A stretch of DNA of 64,000 nt, taken from the NCBI RefSeq assembly GCF_030269925.1, contig NC_085112.1, forward strand, positions 3,473,501 through 3,537,500, in the 5' to 3' direction. Positions within the stretch are counted from its first letter, which is position 1. Every line of letters begins with the position of its first letter. This document shows positions 22,614 through 34,325 of this stretch, piece by piece. Below the pieces are notes generated by a model. It ran no database searches. It saw only the letters and a program-made list of their open reading frames with translations, and had not been told where the DNA came from. The DNA comes from Bombyx mori (taxonomy: Eukaryota > Arthropoda > Insecta > Lepidoptera > Bombycidae). A program made the translations under genes and the position numbers.

Positions 22614-23371
22614 CTGGAATGAAATAGTGTACTTTAGTAATACTGCATGAAATAACAATAATTAATAAACAAGAAACGACTTATTTTATATGGCGGTAAT
22701 GGATGCTGCTAATTTTGTGTAATGCACATATTTAATAAGTCATCTATCGTATACCGATCGTATTATGACAGAAACGTTTTTTAAAAAATAATTAAAATCT
22801 CTTTTACGGTTTTACGACGCCTTTTTATTGTCATTACATTACTTCCGAGATTTCGGATACTTTGCAGTTTCCGTGGTCACGACCGACTGACAGAATGACC
22901 GTAAAATTAGTTTTATTATTAGTTAATTATGTCTGCGATTGGCAAAAAATGAATAAAATAGTATTCCAAAAACAATTTGTTCTAGGTTCTAAGTAAATTG
23001 ATTAAGCCATACGCGGTCCGAACAAACAAACATATAACCATCGATTGGTATACACTAGAGATCTGAGCATTAATTATGATGTCAATTGTACGATATGTTT
23101 TCTATTAGATACTTACCAAATCTCGAATAACGATCAGGCCAAACCTCAAAGTCTAGAAAGCTGAAACTTCAGTCAAGTATGTATACCTCAAATGTACTAC
23201 TTAGAAAGCATTTTTTTGTGAAAAAACCATTCTTTGGGCAATTGTTTTTTTTTTATGATTCTACACAATTCTATCTGTACAAAGTTCTTGACAGGACAAT
23301 ATTGATCAGGAGATGTGCCATTTTTTTTTCTAATGGTTTAATTATACATTATTTTTATACTATAAATTTAG

Positions 23372-23433
23372 TGAGAGTCAAAGCGAGGCGTGGTAAGAAT
23401 TTATTAGTTTTTAATAAAAATTTACATCAATAA
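23372..23433 (+). pseudogene. Plus-strand FLYWCH exon 5' fragment
   Basis: On the opposite strand to all other exons: acceptor-like 'tactataaatttag', phase bases TG, then RVKARRGKNLLVFN, close to the start of FL24 (YVKSRRGKTLLSV) in sequence and phase. After 19 codons it reaches TAA, before the W-x-C core. A decayed Bm1-like SINE follows. Either an inverted exon cut short by rearrangement, or a terminal exon giving a short tail, usable only by trans-splicing. Confidence 0.45.
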
Positions 23434-23444
23434 TTTCATTCTGT

Positions 23445-23650
23445 GGCCAGACCAATCTACGATCTACCTGGTGTTGAAATGAAAAGTGGGGAACATAGAT
23501 TTCACAGTGTGAATCCCAAATCTACCATGATGACTTAATATCCAACGGCTAGTTCATTTTTTTAGGATCTTCGCAGAAGCAGACGGTATGACGGTATGTA
23601 CCCATGAGGGCTCACAATGCGTCGTGCCACCAGTTTTATGACATGACCCT
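23445..23650 (-). mobile_element. Decayed Bm1-like SINE
   Basis: Minus orientation, recognisable by degraded 'ctacctggtgttgaaatg' and 'gcccatgagggctcac'-like blocks. Strongly diverged. Confidence 0.4.
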
Positions 23651-23689
23651 GTTTCGGTCATCGTCTATGTCGTTCGTGAACATATTCTA

Positions 23690-23900
23690 AATATTCATCA
23701 TCATCATCATCATTTTCCTGTCCTTCTCCCAGTCACCTGGGGTGGGCGCAACATGGTTTCCTCTTCCATACTCCTTTATCATATAGCATTTCTTCGCTCT
23801 TATACATAATATAGTCTTTTACGTAATCCATTCATTTCTTCTTAGGTCTACCTCTTCCTCTAAAGCCTTCCAAATTCATAGTTAAAACTCTCCTAACAAT
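23690..23900 (-). mobile_element. RTE-like LINE C-terminal fragment
   Basis: Minus-strand code for the 'CAHPTPGDWEKD' end of RTE-type proteins (plus 'tcccagtcacctggggtggg'), next to a CAT microsatellite at 23695-23715. Non-functional. Confidence 0.55.
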
Positions 23901-24309
23901 TCTAAATATTCGGGTAGAAAAATTCGTATCTACTAAGAGATTCACAAATTACGGCATAGGCGTACCACTAGACACGAGTGCACCAGTGCACTTACCCATG
24001 AGGCCACAAACATTTGAAACGGCTTTAGGATGGAGCTATTCAATTTTGAGCTAAGGTATACCTTTCGTTTTGAATCAGGCCTCTTTTTTTTGGCTTCAGT
24101 AAGACGTTCTGCTTCGGGCAGACTGTGTGATTCTTTACTTTCACCTCCATAAAAATTTTAAAGGCGTAGAACAATGTTATGAAGGGTGGGACAGTTGTTA
24201 AAAGTACATTCGAGATCTCTGGCCTGGAGATCCACAGGAATCACGAATGTCTGTGGACTGCGGTAACAATTTATAACACCAGTAGGACCGTGAGTTCTAT
24301 TACTTATCA

Positions 24310-25020
24310 ATGCATCAAAATACTGTTTCAGCCCTTGAAGGTCCAGAGTCCACACATATTAGACATATTGTTTAGTTTTTATTACATTAGTCTTAGGACC
24401 GCAAAGACTTAATATTAGGTGAATGCAAAGTACATAATGAAGTTTTAGTTTTAATTGTAACAATGCTCAATATAGTATTAAAATAATTATAGTAGTGTAA
24501 AGCTTACTGTTTTTAATACTTAAATTTTTTATTGTTAATCTTAAGTAAATAACGTTAAACTTCTAACATTCTACACACGCATCTTAAGTGCATTCCAATT
24601 GAAGAGATTACAATACTCTCGATGAAATTAACTTTGAAAGCATCAAAAATTTAAACAGTTAATACAATCGATGTTGCGATATTTTTATAAACAGTTAATA
24701 CAATCGATGTTTCGATATTTTTAACATGACTAGTTAACTACTATTTCCAAATAAAAATATACAGAACCATAGCCGATTCTGTATATATTAAATGGCATAC
24801 TAAATAATATTTCTCAAAGATAAAAAAGGCACACTGTATTAAATTAAGCAAAAACAATTTCCTTTTGTGGAACTGGTCATTTTAGTAAGACATTAGGACC
24901 CCACAATGTATAACAAACAATATATGATTACATTGCGTGCTGCACATATTATACTATTGAAAATTAGCATTTTTCAATTTTCTGATGACGATATTTATCA
25001 TATTACAATTAACACTGCTA
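24310..25020. other. Spacer, no recognised gene
   Basis: AT-rich; a 33-bp direct duplication 'acagttaatacaatcgatgt' occurs at about 24656 and 24692. No gene. Confidence 0.5.
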
Positions 25021-25520
25021 GTTATAATTTATTTTTATTGCTTAGATAGGTGATATCTACAACGTTCATGCCGCCAACCACCTTCAGACATGTGTTCAAG
25101 TCTCAATTTTTGCAATACCACGGCTGTCGCACCCTTCAAACTGAAACGCATTACTGCTTCACGGCAGAAATTTGCAGAGTGGTACCTACTCGTGCGGGCT
25201 CACAAGACGTTCTACCACCATTGATAACATCGTACCCTAAAAAATTATGTTATAATTGCATGACATGCCAATCAATCTTAAACATGTTAATAAGTGCGAG
25301 CGAGAAATTTAATACTCTATAATACGAATAAGCCTTTGTAAGTCTTTTTTTTATTATTTTTTTATTGCTTAGATCGGTGGACGAGCTCACAGCCCACCTG
25401 GTGTTAAGTGGTTACTGGAGCCCATAGACATCTACAACGTAAAATGCGCCACCCACCTTGAATTATAAGTTCTAAGGTCTCAAGTATAGTTACTTGAATC
25501 AAGTCATCGAACTACAGCAG
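25020..25520 (-). mobile_element. Two Bm1-type SINE fragments in a row
   Basis: Minus orientation: one at about 25020-25230 (internal deletion, 'cccttcaaactgaaacgcat') and one at 25340-25520 starting with a T-rich tail and 'agctcacagcccacctggtg'. The second is less diverged. Confidence 0.65.
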
Positions 25521-25600
25521 TTATAAGCAGTTTTTTGATCTTATTTGTGTCCAATTAATTTTAAATAATGTTCATAAATCGTGATTGTCCTATTCCTATG

Positions 25601-25806
25601 CTAATGAAATCTGGGTCTCTCGTGGTTATGTTCTGGACCGTATTTTACAATGGTATTTTCAACGGTCCACACGTGAGCTTTACAGCCTTGATGCTGTCTG
25701 GAGCAGTACCAGCGGGTCTTCAACTTCCTCGTGATGTGCTGCCGAAAAGTGAACCCGTCGAAGAGTACAATCGTAGCACCCCTTGCTGATTTCGCAAAAA
25801 CTGGAG
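25601..25806 (-). CDS. mod(mdg4): Alternative terminal exon FL12 (FLYWCH)
   Basis: 206 nt if the acceptor is 'ttcatttccag' (phase bases CT). A second AG six bases later (ctccag) keeps the same phase and would drop two codons, a NAGNAG-like choice. PVFAKSARGATIVLFDGFTF then RWYC-x6-C-x17-HNH and a tail ERPRFH before TAG. A tryptophan follows the second cysteine (KAHVW). Ligands are intact. Confidence 0.9.
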
Positions 25807-27056
25807 CTGGAAATGAATAATCAAGTACTGAAATGCGCTGTTGCGAAATGTAGTTAACTTATCGAATTTTGGGCTGACCAACCGAATCCCAGTAGGGTCA
25901 CCCCAGATATCGTTGGGGTAAAGCTCATCTTGTAATCTAAGTGAGCAGTTTGTGAATGATAATGTTTGATCTGAAAAATTCAAAGTCTATTTTCTGAAGT
26001 TTACCTACTTTGAGGTATGGCCTATATTAGTATTAGGGATTATGTATGTTATTCTTATTTTAGTCATTTTGGTTGGTTTTTTGACAAAAATAAATACCAA
26101 CCGTTTCGACCTATAGTGATCGGCAAAATTTTAAGGATAAATTGTACTAGAATGTGGAAGTAATGATTTAACCAAATCCGAAATTATACTGGTATGGTGT
26201 AAAATCCATTTCAATTTGTTTGAATATTGACTTAAATAATACGAACAATGCGTTTGTTTTATTAGTTTTAATTAAACCACAAATACACAATTTACATAAG
26301 TACTAAATTGAAATGTTATTAGACACATGTATGTATAGTAACTGTAGGAAACACTTAAATAGAAATTTTAGCTGATTGTATTACTTTAAACAAACATCTA
26401 AAGCCAATTTCTTATTCCAATATATCTATGGTGCAATTTATAATAGCAGTGGATACCCACAGACTTTGAACTTTGAATCCAATCAAATTCCAGGATAAAA
26501 TTGAAGTTATTTTTTATTTATTAACGGTATACCAGGTTAAAACGCAGATAAAACCGATATTGCTTATACCCATAATAAACTCTCAGGATTTTGGAGAGTC
26601 ATCGAAACTATTAAAACAGTTTTCAATACCTTGTTTACTTCATCATTTTTAGCTTGACTCTCCAAATATGAACGACACAAGAAAGTACGCTCAATCCTGA
26701 ATCTATGAACTGTTGATTGAAAAAAAAAACAGGACAGGTACCTAAAGTCCACGAGCGCAAATGAAAATAGTCCTACTACCCTTCAAATAGCATTAAACGT
26801 ATTATTACTTTGCAGTAATCATAGAGAGGATGGTGATGTCAATAAAACTTCAGCCCCTCATAATATGTCCATAGTCACAATGAATCCTAATTAGCAAACT
26901 AAAATATTAATAGAAAACAACAAAAACGTCCCCTAAATTGTTAATTAGCCATCTAAACACGCTTATTATCAACTACATTGTTATTATATTTGACATTTTA
27001 GTCACAGTAGCACTACCGTCTCTAAGAACTTTTTAATACTCATTAAAATAGCATGC
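25807..27056. other. Intron/spacer without recognised gene
   Basis: No exon or element with clear ends found. Confidence 0.4.
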
Positions 27057-27058
27057 AA

Positions 27059-27064
27059 TTTATT
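27059..27064 (-). promoter_or_regulatory. AATAAA polyadenylation hexamer for FL13
   Basis: Minus-strand AATAAA about 20 nt after the stop of FL13. Confidence 0.5.
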
Positions 27065-27083
27065 TGGTATTTAGGTCTGGATA

Positions 27084-27358
27084 TCAGTTATTTAAGTTTT
27101 CATTATTCGGACCCCAAGTGTCTTCGTGTAATGTTTGAGTGAAATAATTAAGGTATTGCGGACGATCGTGATTGTGACCGTGGTAGTAGTAATTCTTTAA
27201 TAAGGCACCACCAGCAGTCCATGCATAGGCTTTGCAGCCGCTATTCTTCTGACTGCACAGCCACCTCGTTTTCTCGCGCTTGTTAAAATGACGCCGGTAT
27301 CTGTACCCGTCGATAATCATAATGGCAGCTCCTCTAAGCGACGTCGTGAAGATAGGAA
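27084..27358 (-). CDS. mod(mdg4): Alternative terminal exon FL13 (FLYWCH, long tail)
   Basis: 275 nt, the longest exon, after acceptor 'tatttctttgcag', phase bases TT. PIFTTSLRGAAIMIIDGYRY then RWLC-x6-C-x19-HNH. The last loop is unusual, with three tyrosines and an extra H-G before the ligand pair. It is followed by a tail of about 25 residues, mostly acidic, polar and Asn-rich (ends NNENLNN). A strong match to the family in phase and start. Confidence 0.9.
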
Positions 27359-27850
27359 CTGCAAAGAAATATTGTATTAGAAACAATTCAAAGATCCTGT
27401 CGGATATTTAACTTAAGACCTTAATGTAAAATTATAAAAAATATATGTCACCATATTTCAAAGAACGTGAATCCAGGCTGAAGGTTTCTGGGAAATGTAA
27501 AAATTGTAAAAACTCAATTATAAAAATCTTCAAATTAATTATTAATAAATAAAGTCGTTAAATTGATGAGCGTTCAGATGAATTGAATTAATCTTCTCAT
27601 CTCTGTCGTTTCTTGTTGCTTGTTTTACACAAAGATTTAAGTATGTCATACGATCACAATTTAAATATTATAAATGCCTATGATTTAAGAGTTTTACCAT
27701 ATCATTAAAGACCGTCTAGATATAATAAAGAAGTTCCGAGAAAAGTGTTCCGTTTCAAGGCACATTATTTAAAATGACCTCCTCTTCAAGAAATTAGTAC
27801 TCATGTCTCAGGTATCATTTTGAATAGCTCATTGATATTCAGAATTCACT

Positions 27851-28759
27851 TTGTCACCCCTCCTATTTAGCTTATTCGTTAACGATATTCCCCGGTCGCC
27901 GCCGACCCATTTAGCTTTATTCGCCGACGACACGACTGTTTACTATTCCAGTAGAAACAAGTCCCTAATCGCGAAGAAGCTTCAGAGCGCAGCCCTAGCC
28001 CTAGGACAGTGGTTCCGAAAATGGCGCATAGACATCAACCCAGCGAAAAGTACTGCGGTGCTATTTCAGAGGGGAAGCTCCACATGGATTTCCTCCCGTA
28101 TTAGGAGGAGGAATCTCACACCCCCGATTACTCTCTTTAGTCAATCCATACCCTGGGCCAGGAAGGTCAAGTACCTGGGCGTTACCCTGGATGCATCGAT
28201 GACATTCCGCCCGCATATAAAATCAGTCCGTGACCGTGCCGCGTTTATTCTCGGTAGACTCTACCCCATGATCTGTAAGCGGAGTAAAATGTCCCTTCGG
28301 AACAAGGTGACACTTTACAAAACTTGCATAAGGCCCGTCATGACTTACGCGAGTGTGGTGTTCGCTCACGCGGCCCGCACGCACATAGACACCCTCCAAT
28401 CTCTACAATCCCGCTTTTGCAGGTTAGCCGTCGGAGCTCCGTGGTTCGTGAGGAACGTTGACCTACACGATGACCTGGGCCTCGAATCTATTCAGAAATA
28501 CATGAAGTCAGCGTCGGAACGGTACTTCGATAAGGCTATGCGTCATGATAATCGCCTTATCGTTGCCGCCGCTGACTACTCCCCGAATCCTGATCACGCA
28601 GGAGCCAGTCACCGTCGACGCCCTAGACACGTTCTTACGGATCCATCAGATCCAATAACCTTTGCATTAGACGCCTTCAGCTCTAACACTAGGAGCAGGC
28701 TTAGGGACCTCGGTAACCGTACTCGTCGAACTCGACAAAGAGTTCGCCGTGCAACCTAA
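27851..28759 (+). pseudogene. Jockey-like ORF2 C-terminal part (RT)
   Basis: About 300 codons open from the B' region (SPLLFSLFVNDIPRSP) through the catalytic FADDTTVYY box and thumb (GVTLDASMTFRPHI) to the basic C-terminus (TRRTRQRVRRAT). Endonuclease and front half of RT are absent through 5' truncation. No internal stop, so young. Confidence 0.9.
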
Positions 28760-29008
28760 CCCATGAATCAGCTCGCTGAGTTTCTCGCCGGATCTTCTCA
28801 GCGGGTCGCGATTCCGATCCGGTAGTAGATTCATTCGCGAAGCAGCTACTCTTGAGTTGTTAGGTCTCCTTCGGAGGCGCTCGGGCAGTTGTTAGCTAAT
28901 CCCGCCCCTCTTGGCTGAGCCTTTGCTCGCCCACCTGTCCTGGTGAAACTGGAAAGGCCTTCGGGCCACCAGTAAAGTATCAATCATAAAAAAAAAAAAA
29001 AAAAAAAA
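27854..29008 (+). mobile_element. 5'-truncated Jockey-like LINE with 13-bp target duplication
   Basis: Flanked by direct repeats 'agaattcactttg' at 27841-27853 and 29009-29021, with a poly(A) of about 21 at the 3' end. Contains the last third of ORF2 and the 3' UTR. A separate subfamily from the copy at 53266 (about 70 percent protein identity by eye). Confidence 0.95.
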
Positions 29009-29584
29009 AGAATTCACTTTGATAGCACCATTACCAGAATTTTCTGGTTCTTTGTTTTTATGAAGATATAAATGAGAATAATTGAACAAACTAGTATAAC
29101 CATTGTTATTTATAATATCATCGTACGAGGTATGGAATATTATAGTAAAGTCGCATATACTATTCTTAAATGAATTTATTAGATCCAGTTAAGTTCTATT
29201 GTGTTGTCGTGATGTCCTACTGTTTACAGAAGTCGTGGAATGGTAAGTAACTTCGGAGTAGCTCGATTTGTCTATGCTTGATGTCCCTATCAAACCAGGG
29301 ATCGGTATTAATTTGCGATTATAATTTGTGTGAAAGTTTTTTTCTCTTATTTCTTGTCATGTTCGTCGGCTGCGGCTCCCTCACCTCTTTATTCTCCCAG
29401 TGTTACATTCTGCTTTCTTCAAGCTTTTATACTCTTACTTTGAAAATAATACTATGTACAACAACTAATTTTAAATCATTATTTCAATAAATAACAAACA
29501 CTATTAAATGCTATTTAATTGCTATTTAATGCTCGTTAAAACAATGATAATTTTTCCTTAAAAAAAACACTGACGTTTGTTTGA

Positions 29585-29850
29585 TTTCTTTTATTGCTGG
29601 GCACACGAACTCATAACACACCTGGTATTAAGTAGTGACCAGAGATTATAGACATAGCAATGTAAATGTCACCACATGGACCTGTAGTCTCAATAATATC
29701 GCTTAAAGTCCTTGGAAACCGAAATGCTTCATTGATTCTCGGGAGAAATAGATAGAATGGTGGCACCCGTCCGCACCAGACCCCAATATGACCTATTACC
29801 AGTAAATGGTGGTTGGTGATCGTTGTATTCTGGTATAAAACCAGAACGTC
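29585..29850 (-). mobile_element. Decayed Bm1-like SINE
   Basis: Minus orientation: 'ttttattgctgggcacacg' and 'cacacctggtattaagtag' are degraded Bm1 end blocks; the rest follows in order with many changes. Confidence 0.5.
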
Positions 29851-30238
29851 ATTCTTCATTATCCGGCAAATCTCTTAATCGCCCTTTACGGGATCTACGC
29901 GAAGAGATAAGGTTGTGCTATTCTAAATGATAGTTCCAAATATACCCAAACTTTACCCCAAATTATGCTTTGGGGGTTATCTAAGGCCTGAGAGCGTAGA
30001 AAAAAATCTCAATTCATATTGTTACATCACTTCAAGACATTGTTATCCTTTTTGGTATGCACAGGAACATAAAGGTTACATTTTTATTTTAAAATAAGAT
30101 CCTGTAGTTAGTACAATTAATTAAAAAACACGAATAGTAGTATCTTTGAATTTGAATTTGAATTGTCGTCTGTGAACAACCAAAATTGTAATCTGGAAAT
30201 AATAAATATAGAGACTAATACGTAACAGTCAATTTGCT

Positions 30239-30450
30239 TTAATAACAATTATAATGCCTTTCATTGAAACATTCTATGCACAAAGCTTGATTACATTCAG
30301 AACAGCTTGTAAGAATTTTTTTGGTTTTATTGGCAGCACATCTTCCGCTGTAATAGTGTCTTAGTTTAGCGTAGCATCCGACACACCTCTTTTTTCTTGA
30401 GCCTTTTTTTAAAGTGTGTTCTGATCGCGAGTACTTTGGTTCGTCAGGTC
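30239..30450 (-). CDS. Alternative terminal exon CR1 (piggyBac-CRD-like finger)
   Basis: 212 nt after acceptor 'ggattttcatttacag', phase bases GA, so the same splice class as the FLYWCH exons around it. The product is PDEPKYSRSEHTLKKGSRKK followed by a cysteine-rich finger: RCVGC, then SCSEC, then LCIECFNERH. That is C-x2-C ... C-x2-C ... C-x2-C-x4-H, the pattern of the C-terminal domain of piggyBac transposases, which binds element ends. No transposase core, inverted repeats or TTAA duplication are visible, so this looks like a domesticated domain. Whether it is really joined to the mod(mdg4) common exons is inferred from strand, phase and position. Confidence 0.75.
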
Positions 30451-30639
30451 CTGTAAATGAAAATCCAACTTAAATCCAAAATTCATTAAATATTAACATT
30501 GTATTCCCAGATTCATACAACGATTTTTTTTTAATATCAAACTTTTAATAAATTATGTTCTACTTAATAGCATGAAGTATCTTCCTCAATAAATGGAATT
30601 ATCTAATTCAAAATAAACTTTGATAAATACCAGAATTAA

Positions 30640-31060
30640 TCCTACCGCTGGGACAGGACTTTTAAGTACTATTTCCATTTAACTCAATATAGAAGAAGAT
30701 TATGTTTTTCTGTGTTTTGTACCATACGTTTGATGGAAAAAATGCGCTAAGGAATCGTTTGAGATTAACTTGTCATTTCCTTCTTACCATTGCCCGCCAT
30801 ACTCGCTATGAGAGCATAATGTATCGTATCTACTTGAAACGGCTTTATCTATCCAATCAGTATTAATGACACGTGCCTACCATCTGGAATTAACTGGCCC
30901 ATGGTATTTTCTGAGTGGTTTATCTACGGGTTATTCTTCAGCAAGATTCTTCTTCACCAATGCTGTGGCAGAGGCTTAACTCTGTACCACCATACCGCCA
31001 TGTATAGCACCCATGATAGGCTGCTAACTCGTCTATCTTAGACGTCGATTACAAAAAGCA
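30640..31060 (+). mobile_element. Very old LINE (family A) copy
   Basis: Fragments of the RT end (VLYHTFDGKNALRN compared with ILYRMFHGECSEE at 1-975) and a degraded 3' end can be followed in order. Multiple frameshifts and stops. Confidence 0.45.
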
Positions 31061-31474
31061 ATTTAATCCAAAATAAATGCTTCTTTATTTTTTTAAAACT
31101 GGTTTGTGTTCTGTGGGCCCTCATGCTCTTTTTCTATAATTTATAAGTACTATTTAGATTGCAATATGTATACATAATTTTTACACGTTTTAACATTATA
31201 ATTTTCATAATAATTTCTAGGGAAATATCATAGCGTCATATCGTACGTATTTCGTATTTTGTTAATTCTCAAAGCCGAATCAATATTTTCAAATGTTGCT
31301 ATGTTTTGATTTGTTTTTTATTGTACCAACTTTTATCGAGTAAAGTATACAAATAATTTAATTCTAGTTGACCATGAAGTGGGTTTGTAATTTTAGTAAA
31401 TAGACACAGCCCTTCGCGTGCTTGAACTGCAAAGGTGCATCATGCAATCCACATAAAACATCATCTTCCTTATT

Positions 31475-31662
31475 TTAATGAATGTGTGTAGCGTTGACAA
31501 TTATAATCTCCCCGTCCACAGTGATCAAATGGGCCCGGCATCCGTGAGGCGCATGTGTGGAGCAACGCCAACGTATTTTGTTCGACATAGACGGTAGTTT
31601 GTGATAAGTATACCCATTTAGACGCAGCAGTTGTTTTCCCTTCTGCGACATGACTAGTTCCG
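31475..31662 (-). CDS. mod(mdg4): Alternative terminal exon FL14 (FLYWCH)
   Basis: 188 nt after acceptor 'gattttgtttctacag', phase bases CG. ELVMSQKGKQLLRLNGYTYH then RWRC-x7-C-x17-HIH and TAA. The ligand pair is H-I-H, with isoleucine in the middle. Pairs with FL15 (IIKSQKGREMIRLGGYTY), clearly a local duplicate. CR1 lies downstream and CR2 upstream of this pair. Confidence 0.9.
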
Positions 31663-32099
31663 CTGTAGAAACAAAATCATTTATTAAAACGGCGCGATAT
31701 GTTGACCGGTAGAAGCCTCGAGTTTTTATTTACATCGATTAAAAACGAGAGGCGGTGTATTTTAAGATGAAAATCGTCATAATGTGACCAATTTCCTCAA
31801 TATTATTACTTTTTAAACTGTGTGTGTAGTCATGCGTGCCCACTCTTGAACTGAAGAGAGGCGTGATACCGCTAAGACGCATTAAGTTGTCAACTGTTTA
31901 AAGTATATTAAAGTAAGAATAATTTATTGATAATAATAATATATTAAAGCTTAAAATATATAGTGTGTTCAAGTATATTATTGTTTATTACTTATCACTA
32001 ACACATCACATTAAAGTAATAATAAAGCATCTGCGAGACTTATTGGCGATTATTATGAATTTTAATTTTTTTTTTAAATATGTACTAACTGTATGTATT

Positions 32100-32300
32100 G
32101 ACTGACTCGGTGGTGCGGTAGTTAGCGGCCCTGACTGTTGCGCCGAGGGTCGTGGGTTCGATTCCCGCATCGGGCATAGATTATTTATATACTTATATAT
32201 GTAAATGTATATAAGTATGTACATCAGTCTCTGGACCCATAGCACAGGGAATCCTAAATTGGGGCCGGATGATCGTGCGTGATTCGTTCCCAGTTATTTA
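32100..32300 (+). mobile_element. tRNA-derived SINE
   Basis: Contains an A box (TGGTGCGGTAGTTAGCGG, 32111-32128) and a B box (GGGTTCGATTCCC, 32154-32166) at tRNA-like spacing, followed by a non-tRNA body ending in TTTA/TTA repeats near 32300. Not a working tRNA: no closing acceptor stem. Confidence 0.7.
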
Positions 32301-32442
32301 TTTATTTATTACTTATTACTTATATGTATAAAATAAGTGTGTATACAGTTGTGAGCATATCGCGAAAGTGGAGACCCAGGTGGGGAAAGAATTTAGGAAT
32401 CCCACAACTTGAGCTCAGTGCCGCATAAGCTGATGATGATCC

Positions 32443-32630
32443 TTAATGATTGTGATTAGAATTTAGATGAATGATTTCGTCATCCACAGTAATAACGGAT
32501 GCTCGGCAGCCATGCGGTGTGTGGGTTGAACAGCGCCAACGGCATTTTGCTGTTTTTGACGGTAGTTTGTAGTAAGTGTAACCTCCAAGGCGGATCATTT
32601 CTCTCCCTTTCTGTGACTTTATTATCTCAG
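32443..32630 (-). CDS. mod(mdg4): Alternative terminal exon FL15 (FLYWCH)
   Basis: 188 nt after acceptor 'gtggttttcattgcag', phase bases CT. EIIKSQKGREMIRLGGYTYY then RWRC-x7-C-x17-HNH and TAA. Ligands intact, no tail. Confidence 0.9.
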
Positions 32631-32763
32631 CTGCAATGAAAACCACAAAGTTTTAGGCAACAAGCACACAGATATGATGCGCACGTTAATGAAACAATAA
32701 ACTATGCGAAGACTCGTTGACTTGGACCTAATTGTAAGAAAATCAAATGAAAATTTTATCATA

Positions 32764-33005
32764 TACTAGCTGACCCGGCAGACTTCGTAGTGCCTCAATC
32801 GATAAATAAAAGACCGACGGGGACACATCAAAGGAAAAACAAAATTGTTATTTTTATTTAATTCCAAGCATTTTCATATTTATCTACCTTTAAAACCTTC
32901 TCTGGACTTCTACAAATAATTCAAGATCAAAATTAACCAAATCGGTTCAGCCGTTCTCGAGTTTTAGCGAGACTAACGAACTGCAATTCATTTTTATATA
33001 TAGAG
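32764..33005 (+). mobile_element. RTE/SINE-like dispersed repeat
   Basis: Second copy of the repeat at 10847-11130 ('agctgacccggcagacttc' start, 'tttttatatatagaga' end), shortened inside. Confidence 0.6.
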
Positions 33006-33079
33006 ATGGGACAGAAAAAAATAAGGGAATGTCGAAAAGAAAACAAAATTATCATAAAATAACTGAAGAATGTTTTCAT

Positions 33080-33279
33080 TTATTTATGCCTCTCTTTGAA
33101 ACATTTCACGCAAAGGTTTTGTTTACATTTCCTGCAATATTTTTTTATTTTATTAACCTTTCTTTTTGCTTGGGTACTATTAAAGGTTTTCCGCAGTTTG
33201 TCGTAGCACCCTGCACAATTTCTTCGTTTATCGCTTATCTCAAGGATATGGTCATTGTCCTTAGATTTTACTTGATTTT
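33080..33279 (-). CDS. Alternative terminal exon CR2 (piggyBac-CRD-like finger)
   Basis: 200 nt after acceptor 'ttttttcatttcag', phase bases AA, again the common phase. A basic/acidic linker (NQVKSKDNDHILEISDKRR) leads to NCAGCYDKLRKTF, then YCRKC, then LCVKCFKERHK and TAA. This is the same C-x2-C, C-x2-C, C-x2-C-x4-H finger as CR1 with low overall identity, so the two have been apart for long while keeping the ligands. AATAAA overlaps the stop codon. A third, ruined member is at 18300-18395. Confidence 0.75.
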
Positions 33280-33354
33280 CTGAAATGAAATTTTTTTTCT
33301 TAATTTCGTGTGATTAATTATCCATTTATGAGCTTTACCACTGAACTCGCGAAA

Positions 33355-33560
33355 CGTTAGGGAGTGGTTACTGGAGCCCATAGACATCTACAACATCAAT
33401 ATCGCCACTCACCTTGAGATATGAGTGCTAAGGTCTCAGTATAGTTACAACGGCTGCCCCACCTTTCAAACCGAAACGCATTATTGCTTCACGGCAGAAA
33501 TAGGCGGGGAGGTGATGCCTACCCGTGCGGACTCACAAGAGGTTCTACCTCCAGTATTAC
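33355..33560 (-). mobile_element. Bm1-type SINE fragment
   Basis: Minus orientation, starting 'agtggttactggagcccata' and running through 'gcttcacggcagaaataggc'. The poly(A) end is lost. Confidence 0.75.
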
Positions 33561-34325
33561 GCATATCGCAGGACTACAATTGCGAATCAAAGGTACGGTA
33601 TAAAAAAATACAAGGACTTTAAAATAAAGTTTAATCATTAAATGGAAATGTCAATCAGTAATGTGTTTAAATTAATATCTATCTTAATATCTATCTCCGT
33701 AGTAAGCTCGTGCCTTATAAAGAAAAACTTAACATAGGATTATTACACAGAGTACGGTCAACCGTTCTCGAAGTCGAACTGGGAATAACTTCAACACAAT
33801 AGAAATACAATGTTCATTTGCTAAGCTTATCACAAATACTTCTACATAGTTTTATTGATTTTAATTTATGGAACGAAGTTCCTTGTCGGACGATGCGGAG
33901 AGGTACCCACCCTAACCGGAAAAAAACGTCCGTAACGTAAGATTTTTATTAGTAATGCACACAGTGCACGACTTAACTTTGTAATAACATACAAAAAATA
34001 ACATATTTTTTTATCATTCATTGACCACGATCTCAGAGCGTTCGTTTGCGCAATACACTAACTCTTATGCAAACAACCGTGAAATGTACCGCAATAAGTT
34101 GGCAGGTTACCGAATGAGCGTGGTTTGTTGCGAAACCTCCAGTTTCATTTTCTTTATACTTCGAATAGAATTTAAAATTAATATTTTTATAATAAGAAAC
34201 TTCGTTCCTATCCGTTGTCCCACGACACCACATATCTTTTTGAACCCGCAATCTAAATTGTAGGCAACGGACGGATCACGTCATCTAAGGACGTTGACCT
34301 CGAGCGGCCATTGATTTATGATACA

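Noticed and set aside
32111..32166. tRNA gene
   Set aside because: A and B boxes are present but the acceptor stem does not close and a SINE body follows.
34021..34263. Open frames on both strands at 34.0-34.3 kb
   Set aside because: No family resemblance; 'ggaacgaagttcc'-type ends suggest a common moth repeat, but I could not define its borders.
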